The notes beneath the pieces were generated by a model. That model saw only the letters and a program-made list of their open reading frames with translations, made no database searches and had not been told where the DNA came from. The translations under genes and the position numbers were made by a program. Below, piece after piece: positions 17,958-27,301 of a stretch of DNA of 64,000 bases; position 1 is the first letter of the stretch, and every line of letters starts with the position of its first letter. Origin of the DNA: Mixta hanseatica (GTDB lineage: Bacteria > Pseudomonadota > Gammaproteobacteria > Enterobacterales > Enterobacteriaceae); assembly GCF_023517775.1 (NCBI RefSeq), contig NZ_CP082905.1, positions 1 to 64,000 on the forward strand, read 5' to 3'.

Positions 17958-19355
17958 TCATGCTGCTGGTATTTTTACCGTAAACGTAACGATGTCTTCG
18001 TCCAAAAAAACCTGCAATGTACCGTTGTGAGCCTGAACAACGGCTCGCGTGATGGAAAGGCCCAGGCCAGCACCGTCCGTGTTATGTTGCCGGGACGAGT
18101 CGCCCCGGTAAAAGCGATCAAAAAGCCTGTCCAGATTTTCCTGCGTGATGGCTTCCGTGCGGTTAGATATATAAACAAACGCCATCCCGATCTGCTGTTC
18201 TGCCCGGATCAGGATCGCCGCGCCGTCTGAAGAGTACTTTATGGCATTGGTTATCAGGTTGCTCAGCGCCCGGCGTAGCATCAGACGATCGCCCTTCATG
18301 CTGGCCTCCCCTTCAAGCGTCAGGGTTTTACCGTTTTCAGCGGCCAGCGGCTCGAAAAATTCGATTAGTTCTTCGAGTTCTGCCTTTGCGGAAAAAATCT
18401 CATTTTCCAGCGCCAGCAGCCCGTTTTCAGACTTCGCCAGAAACAGCATGTCGCTGCTCATTCTGGCAAGTCGGCCCAGCTCCTCCAGGTTTGAGAAAAG
18501 CACTTCCCGGTAGCTGGCAGCGTCACGCTCCCGGGACAGGGCAACCTGCGTCTGCATCATCAGGTTACTTACGGGAGTGCGCAGCTCATGGGCTATGTCA
18601 GATGAAAACTCTGACAGGCGCCTGAAAGAGCCCTCCAGTCTCTCCAGCATGCTGTTAAACTCGGCTACGGTAGGCATAAGCTCCGAAGGAAGGTGTCGGG
18701 CCGGCAGGCGCTCACTGAGATTATTAACGGTAATAGCCGAAGCCAGCCGGTTTATTTCATTCAGCGGCCGGAGTCCGATGCGGGTGGCAAGCCAGCCCAG
18801 CAAGACAGAAAGAAAAATCAGTCCCCCGTTAAGCCACATCAGCCACTCTTTCAGCTGGCCGATAAATTCATCATGAAAGCCAGTATCGTAGGCGGCTGTT
18901 ATCAGCACGTCCCGGTGCCTGCCCGCGTTCTCTGCACCGATTTTTTTAATCATGACGTTATAGCGCCAGCCGTCTTCCTCCACCGTCTGCAGGGTGTTCA
19001 GCTTCAGAGCCTCACCGGCAAAGCGCTCAGCCGGAACCGGGAAGCCGGGAGAGAAATAGTCGGCGAGTATTTGATTATCAGCAGTCCTGATCGACAGATA
19101 AAGTCCGCTATGGCCCACCATGGCGTCGGCAAGCTTGCGGGCAAGCCCGACGGTATCAAGCTTTCCTGTACGGACTTCACTTTCCAGCAGTTCGGTAGCC
19201 AGCTCAAGCTTACCGGTCAGCAGCGTAAGGTCCTGGCTGCGAAAGTAACTGCCCAGCGCGGCAACCAGCAGAACGCTGGTAAGCAGCCAGACGGACATCA
19301 TGACACCGGCAAAGACCAGGCTAAGTCTGGAAGTCAGAGACCAGTTACGCTTCAT
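17958..19355 (-). CDS. pcoS: Copper sensor histidine kinase PcoS
   Basis: A 465-residue membrane kinase of the CusS/PcoS type. TM1 is at about residues 10-34 (LVFAGVMMSVWLLTSVLLVA), followed by a periplasmic sensor loop, TM2 around 170-190, a HAMP segment and the phospho-acceptor in FSSDIAHELRTPVSNL near residue 255. The ATPase N and G boxes are LITNAIKYSSDG and GAGLGLSITRAV. It overlaps pcoR by 4 bp. Periplasmic copper triggers phosphorylation of PcoR. Confidence 0.93.
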   Translation of the reverse strand: MKRNWSLTSRLSLVFAGVMMSVWLLTSVLLVAALGSYFRSQDLTLLTGKLELATELLESEVRTGKLDTVGLARKLADAMVGHSGLYLSIRTADNQILADYFSPGFPVPAERFAGEALKLNTLQTVEEDGWRYNVMIKKIGAENAGRHRDVLITAAYDTGFHDEFIGQLKEWLMWLNGGLIFLSVLLGWLATRIGLRPLNEINRLASAITVNNLSERLPARHLPSELMPTVAEFNSMLERLEGSFRRLSEFSSDIAHELRTPVSNLMMQTQVALSRERDAASYREVLFSNLEELGRLARMSSDMLFLAKSENGLLALENEIFSAKAELEELIEFFEPLAAENGKTLTLEGEASMKGDRLMLRRALSNLITNAIKYSSDGAAILIRAEQQIGMAFVYISNRTEAITQENLDRLFDRFYRGDSSRQHNTDGAGLGLSITRAVVQAHNGTLQVFLDEDIVTFTVKIPAA

Positions 19356-20032
19356 TCTTCACGTATCTCCAGCACGTAGCCAATGCCGCGCACGGTATGG
19401 ATCAGCTTCGGGCTGAAGTCATCATCCACCTTGCTGCGCAGCCGCCGGACAGCCACATCAATCACGTTAGTGTCACTCTCAAAATTAATATTCCAGACCA
19501 GGGAGGAGATGAGATTTCTTGGCAGCACTTCACCGCGACGCTGCAGCAGCAGCTCAAGCAGAACAAACTCTTTTGTGGACAGATGAATTTTTTTGCCGGA
19601 ACGGCTGACGCTCCGGCGGGATATGTCCATCACCAGGTCAGCTATTTCGTACATGCCGGATGCCAGAGAGCGGTTACGCCTGAGCTGGGTCCGGATACGG
19701 GCCAGAAGCTCGGCAAAATCGAACGGCTTGAGAAGATAGTCATCGGCTCCCAGGTCCAGGCCTTTGATTTTTTCGCTGACGTTATCCCTTGCGGTCAGAA
19801 ACAGCACGGGCTCTTCGTGGCGGGCCATTCTCATCTGCCGCAGAATGTCCCAGCCGTCCAGGGAGGGCAGCATCACATCAAGAATAATCAGGTCGTAGCG
19901 CTGCTGAAGGATATGCTCCAGCCCCTGACGGCCGTCATTCACAAGGGTGACGTCATACCCTGCCTCCTGAAGACCCTGTTTCAGGTAAGTCCCGGTTTTA
20001 ATTTCATCCTCGACGATCAGAAGAGTGGTCAT
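19352..20032 (-). CDS. pcoR: Copper response regulator PcoR
   Basis: A 226-residue OmpR/PhoB-type regulator: receiver domain with LLIVEDE, the phospho-aspartate in DLIILDVMLPSLDGW near residue 51, and a C-terminal winged helix (RRSGKKIHLSTKEFVLLELLL-type, seen in two short blocks). The upstream in-frame codons to 20095 lie over the end of pcoD, so I take the ATG at 20032. It should bind the cop boxes between pcoA and the PcoE-like gene. Confidence 0.93.
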   Translation of the reverse strand: MTTLLIVEDEIKTGTYLKQGLQEAGYDVTLVNDGRQGLEHILQQRYDLIILDVMLPSLDGWDILRQMRMARHEEPVLFLTARDNVSEKIKGLDLGADDYLLKPFDFAELLARIRTQLRRNRSLASGMYEIADLVMDISRRSVSRSGKKIHLSTKEFVLLELLLQRRGEVLPRNLISSLVWNINFESDTNVIDVAVRRLRSKVDDDFSPKLIHTVRGIGYVLEIREE

Positions 20033-20060
20033 GGTATAAGGGCCCTGCAGCTGAGTGTCG

Positions 20061-20993
20061 TTACGCCATACCGTTACCGGGCGACAGCGTGCCAAGCCAG
20101 GCTACGGTCGCCAGAATCAGGATAGACACGCTGAACTCTGTAATAATACTTTTGCGCATCAACGCAATACCCGTCTTATAGTGGCCCTGACCGAGCGCAT
20201 TTTCCAGTGCGGGTGCAAGCCGGAAGCGGTTCGCGGCAGCCAGCAACAGCATAACGAAAAACAAGCCTGTCTTGATTAGCAGGAGCAGCCCGTAGTGGCT
20301 GCCCGGCAAAGATTTGACCGGGTCTTCCACAATGAAGAAAAAGTTAATGACGGCGGTGATGACAATACTCAGCACAATCACCGTGCCGGCCCGGGAAAAG
20401 CCCGTCAGGGCTTCCGCAAGCTGCCGGACGTGGCTGGCCGTCTGCGCCTTTTTGATGCATAACAGAATGGCAAAGGCCGTGAGCGCGCCCACCCATGCAC
20501 CGGCTGCCGACAGGTGGATGATATCGCTCAGCAGATGCAGATAGTAGCTCATACCGTCGTTCATGGCCGCATGACCGCCCCATGCCAGGGTGGCCAGCGC
20601 TGTGCCTCCGGAAAGCGTGAGAACGTAACGCGACAGAACGGCATTGCGCAGGCGCAGGCCCAGTCCGATGAAGGCCAGCACGAGTGCGGCAAGCCGGATA
20701 ACCCAGCTGAGGCCGACCGCAGTCTCACCGATAACCATCTCTATGATGTGGAGCGTGATTTCACCTGCGTCGGTCACGCCACTCATCGCCTGCGCGACCA
20801 GCAGCATATTCGCCAGCGACAGAACAATGCCGACGGATATCAGAATAAAGAAGAACGACCAGACACTGAATAATGACACCGATTTTTTAAGCGTTCCCTT
20901 CACGGCATACAGTTCAAATAAAGGCAGCCCAAACAGAACCATAAGGTCAAGGTAAAGGAAAAAGCGGATAACAATAAAAGTCTGATCGTTCAT
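20061..20993 (-). CDS. pcoD: Copper resistance membrane protein PcoD
   Basis: A 310-residue CopD-family protein with about eight transmembrane helices and conserved histidines in the membrane domains (WGGHAAMNDGMSYYLHLLSDIIHLSAAGAWVG, seen in parts). It is proposed to move copper across the inner membrane, working with PcoC to supply PcoA. It lies 4 bp after pcoC in the minus-strand operon. Confidence 0.9.
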   Translation of the reverse strand: MNDQTFIVIRFFLYLDLMVLFGLPLFELYAVKGTLKKSVSLFSVWSFFFILISVGIVLSLANMLLVAQAMSGVTDAGEITLHIIEMVIGETAVGLSWVIRLAALVLAFIGLGLRLRNAVLSRYVLTLSGGTALATLAWGGHAAMNDGMSYYLHLLSDIIHLSAAGAWVGALTAFAILLCIKKAQTASHVRQLAEALTGFSRAGTVIVLSIVITAVINFFFIVEDPVKSLPGSHYGLLLLIKTGLFFVMLLLAAANRFRLAPALENALGQGHYKTGIALMRKSIITEFSVSILILATVAWLGTLSPGNGMA

Positions 20994-20997
20994 GGCA

Positions 20998-21378
20998 TTA
21001 TTTCACGCTAAAGCTGACGTTACCCGTGCGCGGGTGTGTATCAGAAGACACCGCACGCCACTCCACCTTGTATGTGCCAGGCACCAGAGGTTTGGCTGGC
21101 GTGATCACCATGGTTTTCGGATCGCCACCGGCGGCCACTTTTGCCGCAACCGCCATCGGGGCATGAGAGGACATGCCGGGCATAGCGGTCATGACGAGAC
21201 GTGCACCAGAAAATTTTGTGACCAGATTCTCAGTAAAGTGCAGCTCCACTTTTGAAGGCGCTGCCACCTGCGCTTTATCAGCAGGGACAGAAGAAGCCAG
21301 TTCCGGATGCGCCTGCGCGGCAAAAGCAGCAACAGAGGCGGCAACAGCGATGACGTAGCCAGCATAATTACGTTTCAT
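20998..21378 (-). CDS. pcoC: Periplasmic copper chaperone PcoC
   Basis: A 126-residue CopC-family protein with signal peptide MKRNYAGYVIAVAASVAAFA ending before AHPEL. His1 of the mature protein, the Met-rich loop MTAMPGMSSHAPM and a C-terminal SDTHPRTGNVSFSVK form the Cu(I)/Cu(II) sites. The ATG at 21378 starts the signal peptide; upstream in-frame codons overlap pcoB. It passes copper to PcoD or PcoA. Confidence 0.92.
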   Translation of the reverse strand: MKRNYAGYVIAVAASVAAFAAQAHPELASSVPADKAQVAAPSKVELHFTENLVTKFSGARLVMTAMPGMSSHAPMAVAAKVAAGGDPKTMVITPAKPLVPGTYKVEWRAVSSDTHPRTGNVSFSVK

Positions 21379-21413
21379 ATTCATACCTGTCTTGTTTGTT
21401 AGAATTAACTGCA

Positions 21414-22349
21414 TCAGAACCACACGCGGGCACCGAGAAGAAAGCGCAGTTCGTTGTCTTTCTCTCCTTCACGGGTCGCCATATCGGCCGTGTTGCCATA
21501 AAGCTGGCTCCACGATACGCCCACATAAGGCGCAAACTCCCGCTTCATTTCGTAACGAAGGCGCAGGGAAAGCTCGGTACCGGACAGCCCTTTTCCGGTT
21601 TCACGCACCTCATCATCCTTTCCGTAAAAATTAGCTTCAAAAGACGGCTGCAGGATGAGCCGGTTGGTCAGCAGCACGTCATACTCTGCTTCAAACCGGA
21701 GCGCGGTGCGTCCCTGCTCACCGGCAAACGCGGTGAGTTCAGTTTCGAGGTTATACAGCGGCATGCCCTGAAAGCCGGCGGCGGCCCATGTCTGGGGCCT
21801 GCCAGGTTTAAAATCCTGTCGGGCGCCCGCAACCACGTCCCACCAGGGCGAGACAGCGTGCCCCCACAGGGCCTGCACCTCTGCCGACTCGGTTTTTCCG
21901 TCGCTGGTTTCCCCTTCGCTGCGCAGCCAGAGGCGATCAATATCCCCGCCTGCCCAGCCGCTGACGTCCCAGCTGAATCCTCCGGCCTCATTATTTTTCT
22001 GCCACTCAAGCTGATCGGCCAGCAGATACCAGTTCACGTTGCTGTCATGCACCTTATGGCCGTGTACGTCCGGAAACGCAGCCCGGCGGTCGGCGTCCGT
22101 CAGCACCGGAACAGGCGTTCTGCTTTCAGTCGGGGCAGCAGGCTGCATAGACTCCATGCCTTCCATCCCGGACATGGGTTCCATATTGCCCATAGCGGAG
22201 TGGTCCATGCCCGACATTGCACCTATGTCATGCTCCTGCATGTTGTGCGCCGCTTCAGCCCGTGCATCAGGGGCGGCCGTAAGTGCGCTGCCGGCAATGG
22301 CTGCGAAAACCAGCAGTCCGGCCGCCGGGCGGAAAAAGTTATGTTTCAT
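21414..22349 (-). CDS. pcoB: Outer membrane copper protein PcoB
   Basis: A 311-residue CopB-family protein. A signal peptide ([20 protein letters not shown]) is followed by a Met/His-rich segment ([19 protein letters not shown]) and then the beta-barrel domain ending GARVWF with a C-terminal aromatic residue typical of outer-membrane proteins. I start at 22349 rather than at the longer frame to 22469, which runs over pcoA. The Met-rich loop probably collects Cu(I). Confidence 0.92.
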   Translation of the reverse strand: MKHNFFRPAAGLLVFAAIAGSALTAAPDARAEAAHNMQEHDIGAMSGMDHSAMGNMEPMSGMEGMESMQPAAPTESRTPVPVLTDADRRAAFPDVHGHKVHDSNVNWYLLADQLEWQKNNEAGGFSWDVSGWAGGDIDRLWLRSEGETSDGKTESAEVQALWGHAVSPWWDVVAGARQDFKPGRPQTWAAAGFQGMPLYNLETELTAFAGEQGRTALRFEAEYDVLLTNRLILQPSFEANFYGKDDEVRETGKGLSGTELSLRLRYEMKREFAPYVGVSWSQLYGNTADMATREGEKDNELRFLLGARVWF

Positions 22350-22383
22350 ATCACCACGCTCAGAAGCTGACATCAGAAGTACC

Positions 22384-24180
22384 TCATTCATTAACCCGGA
22401 CTTCACGGAACATGCCTGTTTCCATATGAAAAAGCAGGTGACAGTGGTAAGCCCAGCGGCCCAGCGCATCGGCCGTCACACGATAGCTGCGGCGCGTGCC
22501 GGGCGGCATATCAATGGTGTGTTTACGTACCAGAAAATTCCCTTCTTCATCTTCAAGGTCGCTCCACATTCCGTGCAGATGAATGGGATGCGTCATCATG
22601 GTATCGTTAACCAGCACGATGCGGACGCGCTCGCCATAGCGGAGCGTGACCGGCTCTGCATCGGAGAACTTGATACCATTGAAAGACCAGGCAAATTTTT
22701 CCATATGGCCGGTAAGATGCAGTTCTATGGTGCGTGAGGGTTCGCGTCCGTCTGGATCGTCAAAAGTGCTTTTCAGGTCAGCGTAGGTCAGAACCCTGCG
22801 GCCATTGTTCCTCAGCCCGATACCCGGATCGCTGAGCTTCGGGGTGGGCATCATGGCCTGCATGTCAACCAGGGGGTTGTTCGTTTCTGATGCCGGATGC
22901 TTCTGCATATCACCCATGCCGCCCATGCTGCTGTGATCCATGCCAGCCATACTGCCTGCCGGGGCGCTTTCCACAGCTGAACCATCCATGCTCTGCATGC
23001 TACCGCCGTCCATACCCTGCATCTGCCCGTGATCCATACCCCCCATGCTGCCGTGATCCATACCCCCCATTCCCATATCATCCATGGTGAGCCAGGGACG
23101 AGGATCGGTGGAAGGAACCGGGGCAGTCATGCCTTCACGAATGGCAAGCGTGCCCCGTGCATAGCCGCTTCTGTCCATGGACTGGGCAAAGATGGTGCAG
23201 GCATCCTGGACGGGCTCCACAATGACATCGTAGGTTTCAGCCACGGCAATACGGAACTCATCCACGCTGACGGGGGTGACGTACTGGCCGTCAGCAGCCA
23301 CCACGGTCATCTTTACGCCGGGAATGCGCACATCGAAGTAGGTCATGGCAGAGCCGTTGATAAAGCGTAGGCGGATTTTTTCGCCTTTACGGAACAACCC
23401 GGTCCAGTTTTTACCCGGGCCCTGACCGTTCATGAGATAGGTGTAAGTCGCACCGCTGACGTCTGCAAGGTCAGTCGGATTCATCTTCATTTCCGCCCAC
23501 ATCTTCCGGTCGGCCAGGGTATTTCCCAGTCCCTTATCCCGGGCATCACGGAAAAAGTCACCAGCAGCAGGCTTGGCGAAGTTGTAGTAGTCGGACTGCT
23601 TTTTCAGTTTTGCAAGAATGGCAGAGGCATTTTCATCTGACCAGTCGGTCAGCATTACCACGTGTTCCCGGTCATACTTAAATGGCTCGGGCTCAGCGGG
23701 ATCAATGATAATCGGGCCGTAAACGCCCTCCTGCTCCTGCAGGCCGGAGTGGCTGTGATACCAGTAGGTGCCATTCTGCTTTACGCGAAATGAATAGACG
23801 TAAGTATCATCGGGTTCAATACCGTGAAAGCTGAGGCCGGGAACGCCATCCATGTTGGCTGGCAGAATAATGCCATGCCAGTGAATGGAGGTTGTTTCTT
23901 TCAGACGGTTTTTAACCCGCAGCGTGACAGTATCACCTTCTTTCCAGCGCAGCAGGGGCCCCGGCAGGCCGCTATTGATGGTTTTGGCATAACGGATGTT
24001 GCCGGTGATATTAAGTGGCGTTTCGGCGATAAACAGGTCGAAATCATTACCGGTAAGCATGTGGGGCTGTACCAGACTTACCGCCGAGAAAGCATTGAAC
24101 GTCTTTATACCAAGACCGCCAGCAACGCTGGCTGCTGCGATCCCTTTGATAAAATTGCGTCGTGAACTTTTAAGCTGCAT
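22384..24180 (-). CDS. pcoA: Multicopper oxidase PcoA
   Basis: A 598-residue periplasmic multicopper oxidase (classical PcoA about 605 aa). A Tat signal ([19 protein letters not shown]) is followed by copper ligands in IHWHG and WYHSHSG, a central Met-rich region of [18 protein letters not shown] repeats around residues 365-430, and the type 1/trinuclear ligands [11 protein letters not shown] and [14 protein letters not shown]. It oxidises Cu(I) in the periplasm. It is the first gene of pcoABCDRS and faces cop boxes upstream. Confidence 0.94.
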   Translation of the reverse strand: MQLKSSRRNFIKGIAAASVAGGLGIKTFNAFSAVSLVQPHMLTGNDFDLFIAETPLNITGNIRYAKTINSGLPGPLLRWKEGDTVTLRVKNRLKETTSIHWHGIILPANMDGVPGLSFHGIEPDDTYVYSFRVKQNGTYWYHSHSGLQEQEGVYGPIIIDPAEPEPFKYDREHVVMLTDWSDENASAILAKLKKQSDYYNFAKPAAGDFFRDARDKGLGNTLADRKMWAEMKMNPTDLADVSGATYTYLMNGQGPGKNWTGLFRKGEKIRLRFINGSAMTYFDVRIPGVKMTVVAADGQYVTPVSVDEFRIAVAETYDVIVEPVQDACTIFAQSMDRSGYARGTLAIREGMTAPVPSTDPRPWLTMDDMGMGGMDHGSMGGMDHGQMQGMDGGSMQSMDGSAVESAPAGSMAGMDHSSMGGMGDMQKHPASETNNPLVDMQAMMPTPKLSDPGIGLRNNGRRVLTYADLKSTFDDPDGREPSRTIELHLTGHMEKFAWSFNGIKFSDAEPVTLRYGERVRIVLVNDTMMTHPIHLHGMWSDLEDEEGNFLVRKHTIDMPPGTRRSYRVTADALGRWAYHCHLLFHMETGMFREVRVNE

Positions 24181-24310
24181 AACTGTGCTCCGGAAAAATG
24201 CAGATCATCCCGGGAGAAAATTTCTCCACACCGGAAGTATTAATAATGCAGTCCGGTCAGGAACTTTATTTTTGTTACCGGCAAGCTAACACAACAGGAA
24301 CCCCGACTTG

Positions 24311-24363
24311 ATTACATTTATGTCATGTTAGAACCTGCTGTTTTTGAATTACATTTTTGTCAT
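24311..24363. promoter_or_regulatory. Paired cop boxes for PcoR
   Basis: Two 16-bp elements, ATTACA-TTTA-TGTCAT (24311-24326) and ATTACA-TTTT-TGTCAT (24348-24363), differ at one base and lie 37 bp apart between the divergent pcoA and PcoE-like genes. They match the form of PcoR/CusR cop boxes (ATTACA-N4 followed by TGT-rich half). One probably serves each promoter. Confidence 0.8.
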
Positions 24364-24471
24364 TTTCGTTCACGTTGTTTTTTTTCGGATACGATGAAAG
24401 TCACTGAGGCCGGTAAGGTCCTGGTCCAGAATTAACTGCTATTTTTATCCTTTAAACGTAAGGAATTATGA

Positions 24472-24702
24472 ATGAAAAAGATTATGCTTGCCGCCGCTGC
24501 GGTCCTTCTGTCCGTTTCAGCCGCTCAGGCTCAACCAGCCCCCATGGACATGCCCTGCTGCATGAACAAGAAAGCCCCGGCGGCCTCCATGAATGAACAT
24601 GAGCTGGCGATTCAGGCACATCAGAGCATGAATAACAGCAGTTCTGCCGCACATCAGAACATTATTGAAACGCACCGCAAGATGATGCAGGAAGATAAAT
24701 AA
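24472..24702 (+). CDS. pcoE: Short PcoE/SilE-like periplasmic metal-binding protein
   Basis: A 76-residue protein with signal peptide MKKIMLAAAAVLLSVSAAQA. The mature part carries one copy of the PcoE/SilE repeat: MNEHELAIQAHQSMNN, then AAHQNIIETHRKMM. SilE and PcoE are about 143 residues with two such repeats, so this is roughly half size. An added CCMNKK near the mature N terminus could bind metal. It is divergent from pcoA under a cop box. Classical pcoE lies after pcoS instead. Confidence 0.82.
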   Translation: MKKIMLAAAAVLLSVSAAQAQPAPMDMPCCMNKKAPAASMNEHELAIQAHQSMNNSSSAAHQNIIETHRKMMQEDK

Positions 24703-24996
24703 ACGCAGATGACAGCCCGTAGCCTTAGCTGAAAAAACGCGGGCAAAAATCACCCGGATTTTGTCCTGGTTACTGTTGTTACAGAATGTGTTGTGCATTA
24801 ACCCTCATTACACTGAGTTATCTGAAAAACTTTGTTGAGGCTGTAATCAGCCGGCCCGTCTGACTGTGGCGGGCTTCTTTTTAAAACCCTGTTTCACCCC
24901 TCTCCTGTTACCGTCTGTATAAAACGCTTTTGCAGCAATCAACATTTTGTTCCATGCTTACCACTTCTTTGCATTTAACGATTACGGGAAGAAATT
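24703..24996. other. Intergenic region with terminator
   Basis: A hairpin GCCCG/CGGGC with a T-rich 3' end lies at about 24854-24882 and may terminate the PcoE-like transcript. The remaining 200 bp show no gene. The ribosome binding site of the next gene is a weak GGGAAGAA. Confidence 0.5.
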
Positions 24997-25323
24997 ATGT
25001 CTGAACAATACCGCAACTGCATTGAGGCCTGTTATATCTGCGCTGCAACCTGTGACTACTGCGCAACGTCCTGCCTGAAAGAAGAAAATATTGAGATGAT
25101 GCGCGAATGCATCCGGGCGGACATGCAGTGCGCCAGCATCTGCCGCCTGGCAGCTGAGCTGATGACAATGGACAGTGAATTCGCTGCTCAGATTTGTAAG
25201 GTTTGCGCAGAAGCATGCCAGAAATGCGGTGATGAGTGCGCGAAACATGAGCACGAGCACTGTAAGAAATGTGCTGAAGCCTGTTACCGCTGTGCTGAAG
25301 AATGCCGGAAAATGGCAGCGTGA
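24997..25323 (+). CDS. Cysteine-rich four-helix copper-binding protein (DUF326/Csp-like)
   Basis: A 108-residue protein without signal peptide and with 19 cysteines, spaced mainly as CxxxC and CxxC along predicted helices (CIEACYICAATCDYC, CKVCAEACQKCGDEC-type blocks). This is the pattern of DUF326 and of cytosolic copper storage protein Csp3, where a cysteine-lined four-helix bundle stores many Cu(I) ions. The C-terminal half also has HEHEH. Next to pco genes, a role in cytoplasmic copper buffering is likely. Confidence 0.85.
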   Translation: MSEQYRNCIEACYICAATCDYCATSCLKEENIEMMRECIRADMQCASICRLAAELMTMDSEFAAQICKVCAEACQKCGDECAKHEHEHCKKCAEACYRCAEECRKMAA

Positions 25324-25690
25324 CAGCAAATGGAAGCTGTCCAGTCGCAGCTTCCGGAAAGTACCGCCTGTCTCATTCCAGCCGGTGATTTTTGATACAT
25401 ACACCCGGCGTCAGGGTGGTAAAAATCACCGTTCTTATCCGGACTGCCCGCTATACAGCCAGAAGGGAAATGCCGCGTCCCTGTTCAGGCTTTTTTAAAC
25501 TGACATCCCCCTGTATTAAATATCGTAAAAACCCGGGCGTGTTTTTGCAGCCGGTCGGTACATATGCCCTCTGCCTTATCCACAAAAACGGGGGATAAGT
25601 CCTGTATAATTAATGTACAAATTTGTAGTGTACATCCTCTCAGAAAGATTTAAGTCTCGTGTTGAATTTCTATTCCACATAAACCACTCG
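25324..25690. other. Right edge of island, no gene seen
   Basis: There is no convincing gene. An inverted repeat with 10-bp arms GGTGATTTTT (25384-25393) and AAAAATCACC (25421-25430) could end the DUF326 transcript. The possible right terminal heptamer ACCACTC is at 25683-25689, directly before umuC similarity resumes. The frame running through from 25613 is non-umuC sequence fused to the fragment. Confidence 0.45.
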
Positions 25691-26728
25691 ATGAGCACCC
25701 GGATCATGTCCTGTATCGAGGAGGTTGTGCCACGCCTGGAAGTCTACTCGGTGGACGAAGGCTTTTGCGACTGCCGCGGTATGGAGATGGCCATGCCTTA
25801 TGAAGATTTTGGTCGCATGATCCGAAGCCATGTCAAAACCTGCACCGGGCTGACGGTCGGCGTCGGGCTGGGCCCGACGAAGACGCTGGCGAAATCAGCG
25901 CAGTGGGCCGGGAAGGAATGGCCGCAGTTTGGCGGGGTGCTGGCGCTCACGCCGGGGAATCCGAGGCGGACCGAAAAGCTACTGTCTCGTCAGCCCGTGG
26001 GGGAACTCTGGGGCGTGGGTTCCCGGCTTGAAAAACGCCTGCAGCTGCTTGGTGTGACCACGGCGCTCGATCTGGCGCGTAGCTCCCCTTCCATTATCCG
26101 TAAAAACTTTGGCGTGGTGCTTGAGCGCACGGTACGTGAGCTCAATGGCGAATCCTGCATCCCGATGGAGGATGCGCCCCCACCAAAGCAGCAGATAGTG
26201 GTCAGCCGCAGCTTTGGCGAGCGCATCACGGAATACGATGCGATGCGTCAGTCAATTTGCGCCTATGCCGAGCGTGTGGCGGAAAAGCTGCGTGAGGACC
26301 GCCAGTTCTGTCATCACGTCTCGGTTTTTATCCGTACGTCGCCCTTCGACACCACCCAGGCCGGATACAGCAACACAGCATTCGTAAAGCTGCACGTGGG
26401 CACGCAGGACACGCGAAACATTACTGAGGCGGCGGTGAAGTCCCTGGACGCTATCTGGCGCCCGGGCTATCGCTATGCGAAAGCCGGCATCATGCTCAGC
26501 GAGCTGCGGCCGAACGGCGTGGCGCAGCTGAACCTGTTTGATGATGAGGCATCGCGTGCCGGCAGCGAGGCCCTGATGAACCTGCTGGATACCATGAACC
26601 GGTCGGGTCGTTACAGCATTGGTTTTGCGGGCAAAGGCATTGACCCAGAATGGAAGATGAAGCGCGAAATGCTAAGTCAGGCCTGGACGACGAACTGGAA
26701 AGATATACCGGTAGCAAAAGTGTGTTAA
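25691..26728 (+). pseudogene. umuC: umuC 3' fragment
   Basis: From MSTRIMSCIEEVVPRL this is UmuC-like to the end, with the catalytic VYSVDEGFCD, GLTVGVGLGPTKTLAK, the helix-hairpin-helix region, the little finger domain and the beta-clamp motif QLNLFDD. It encodes about 345 of some 425 residues. The N-terminal 34 residues are at 6876-6977 and about 45 residues are lost. An ATG at 25613 gives a 371-aa frame, but its first 26 residues are island sequence. Without the first catalytic aspartate the product cannot be an active polymerase. Confidence 0.92.
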
Positions 26729-26881
26729 GGATGTTTACTGGATATCTTAAGGGATGCCACTCAGTTCATGAAGAGGTTAAAGTTTTCACATTAAGCGTCA
26801 GGCTGCCGGACTGCAGTGAAGGAGATTTTCTTTGAGTGCAGCCCGGCGCCTGTTTTAATCATGTGGAAAAAAACAGGCCCA

Positions 26882-27301
26882 TCATTCGTCGTCCGGAAAC
26901 ATCCTGGAGCTGTTTGCGCGGGTATCGGCGACGTTTTTATCTTCCTGATGCACCGGTTTTTCTGCCTGAGCAGAATCTGTCGCACCGGCAGCCGGACCAA
27001 GCCTGGTCAGTAATGCCCGTATCACCGAATCGTCCGGCGTGAATGCATCCGGGATCACGCTGCTGATAATACGCTGGATGTCCTGCAGCGTAACGTTTTC
27101 GGTTGCCAGCTCAGCGATCAGATTGGGGAGCCGGCGATCAATGGACGCCAGTGCGGCACCGGTGAGGAGAAAGGCGCGCATGGCGCGCCCCCGCTCTTTG
27201 AGGCGCGTTTCATCCAGCAAATCGACCGCTAACCTGTCCCCGGCCTGCTCATCCGGATACAGGTTAAACGCGATTTTGCGTGGTGAGGATTTGTCAGTCA
27301 T
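26882..27301 (-). CDS. stbB: Plasmid partition protein ParR/StbB
   Basis: A 139-residue protein in the position of ParR/StbB, overlapping the end of the ParM gene by 8 bp. The N-terminal RKIAFNLYPDEQAGDRLAVDLLDE fits a ribbon-helix-helix DNA-binding region. The acidic C terminus (DTRANSSRMFPDDE) would contact ParM filaments. ParR binds the centromere parC and couples it to ParM. Assignment rests mainly on context and the N-terminal pattern. Confidence 0.8.
   Translation of the reverse strand: MTDKSSPRKIAFNLYPDEQAGDRLAVDLLDETRLKERGRAMRAFLLTGAALASIDRRLPNLIAELATENVTLQDIQRIISSVIPDAFTPDDSVIRALLTRLGPAAGATDSAQAEKPVHQEDKNVADTRANSSRMFPDDE

Larger units (their letters stand above)
6980..25689. mobile_element. 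Arsenic/copper resistance island inserted in umuC
   Basis: The two umuC pieces bracket 18.7 kb of resistance genes. At the junctions the heptamer GAGTGGT (6980-6986) faces its complement ACCACTC (25683-25689), a possible short terminal inverted repeat exactly where umuC similarity ends. No target duplication is visible and about 135 bp of umuC are lost, so the insertion was imprecise or was followed by a deletion. Two Tn554-like tyrosine recombinases inside (14117-17232) are the obvious candidates for past movement. The island may have been assembled in steps. Confidence 0.7.

Noticed and set aside
25613..26728. Functional 371-aa UmuC starting at 25613
   Set aside because: The first 26 codons are island sequence and the first catalytic aspartate is missing, so it is treated as a pseudogene.
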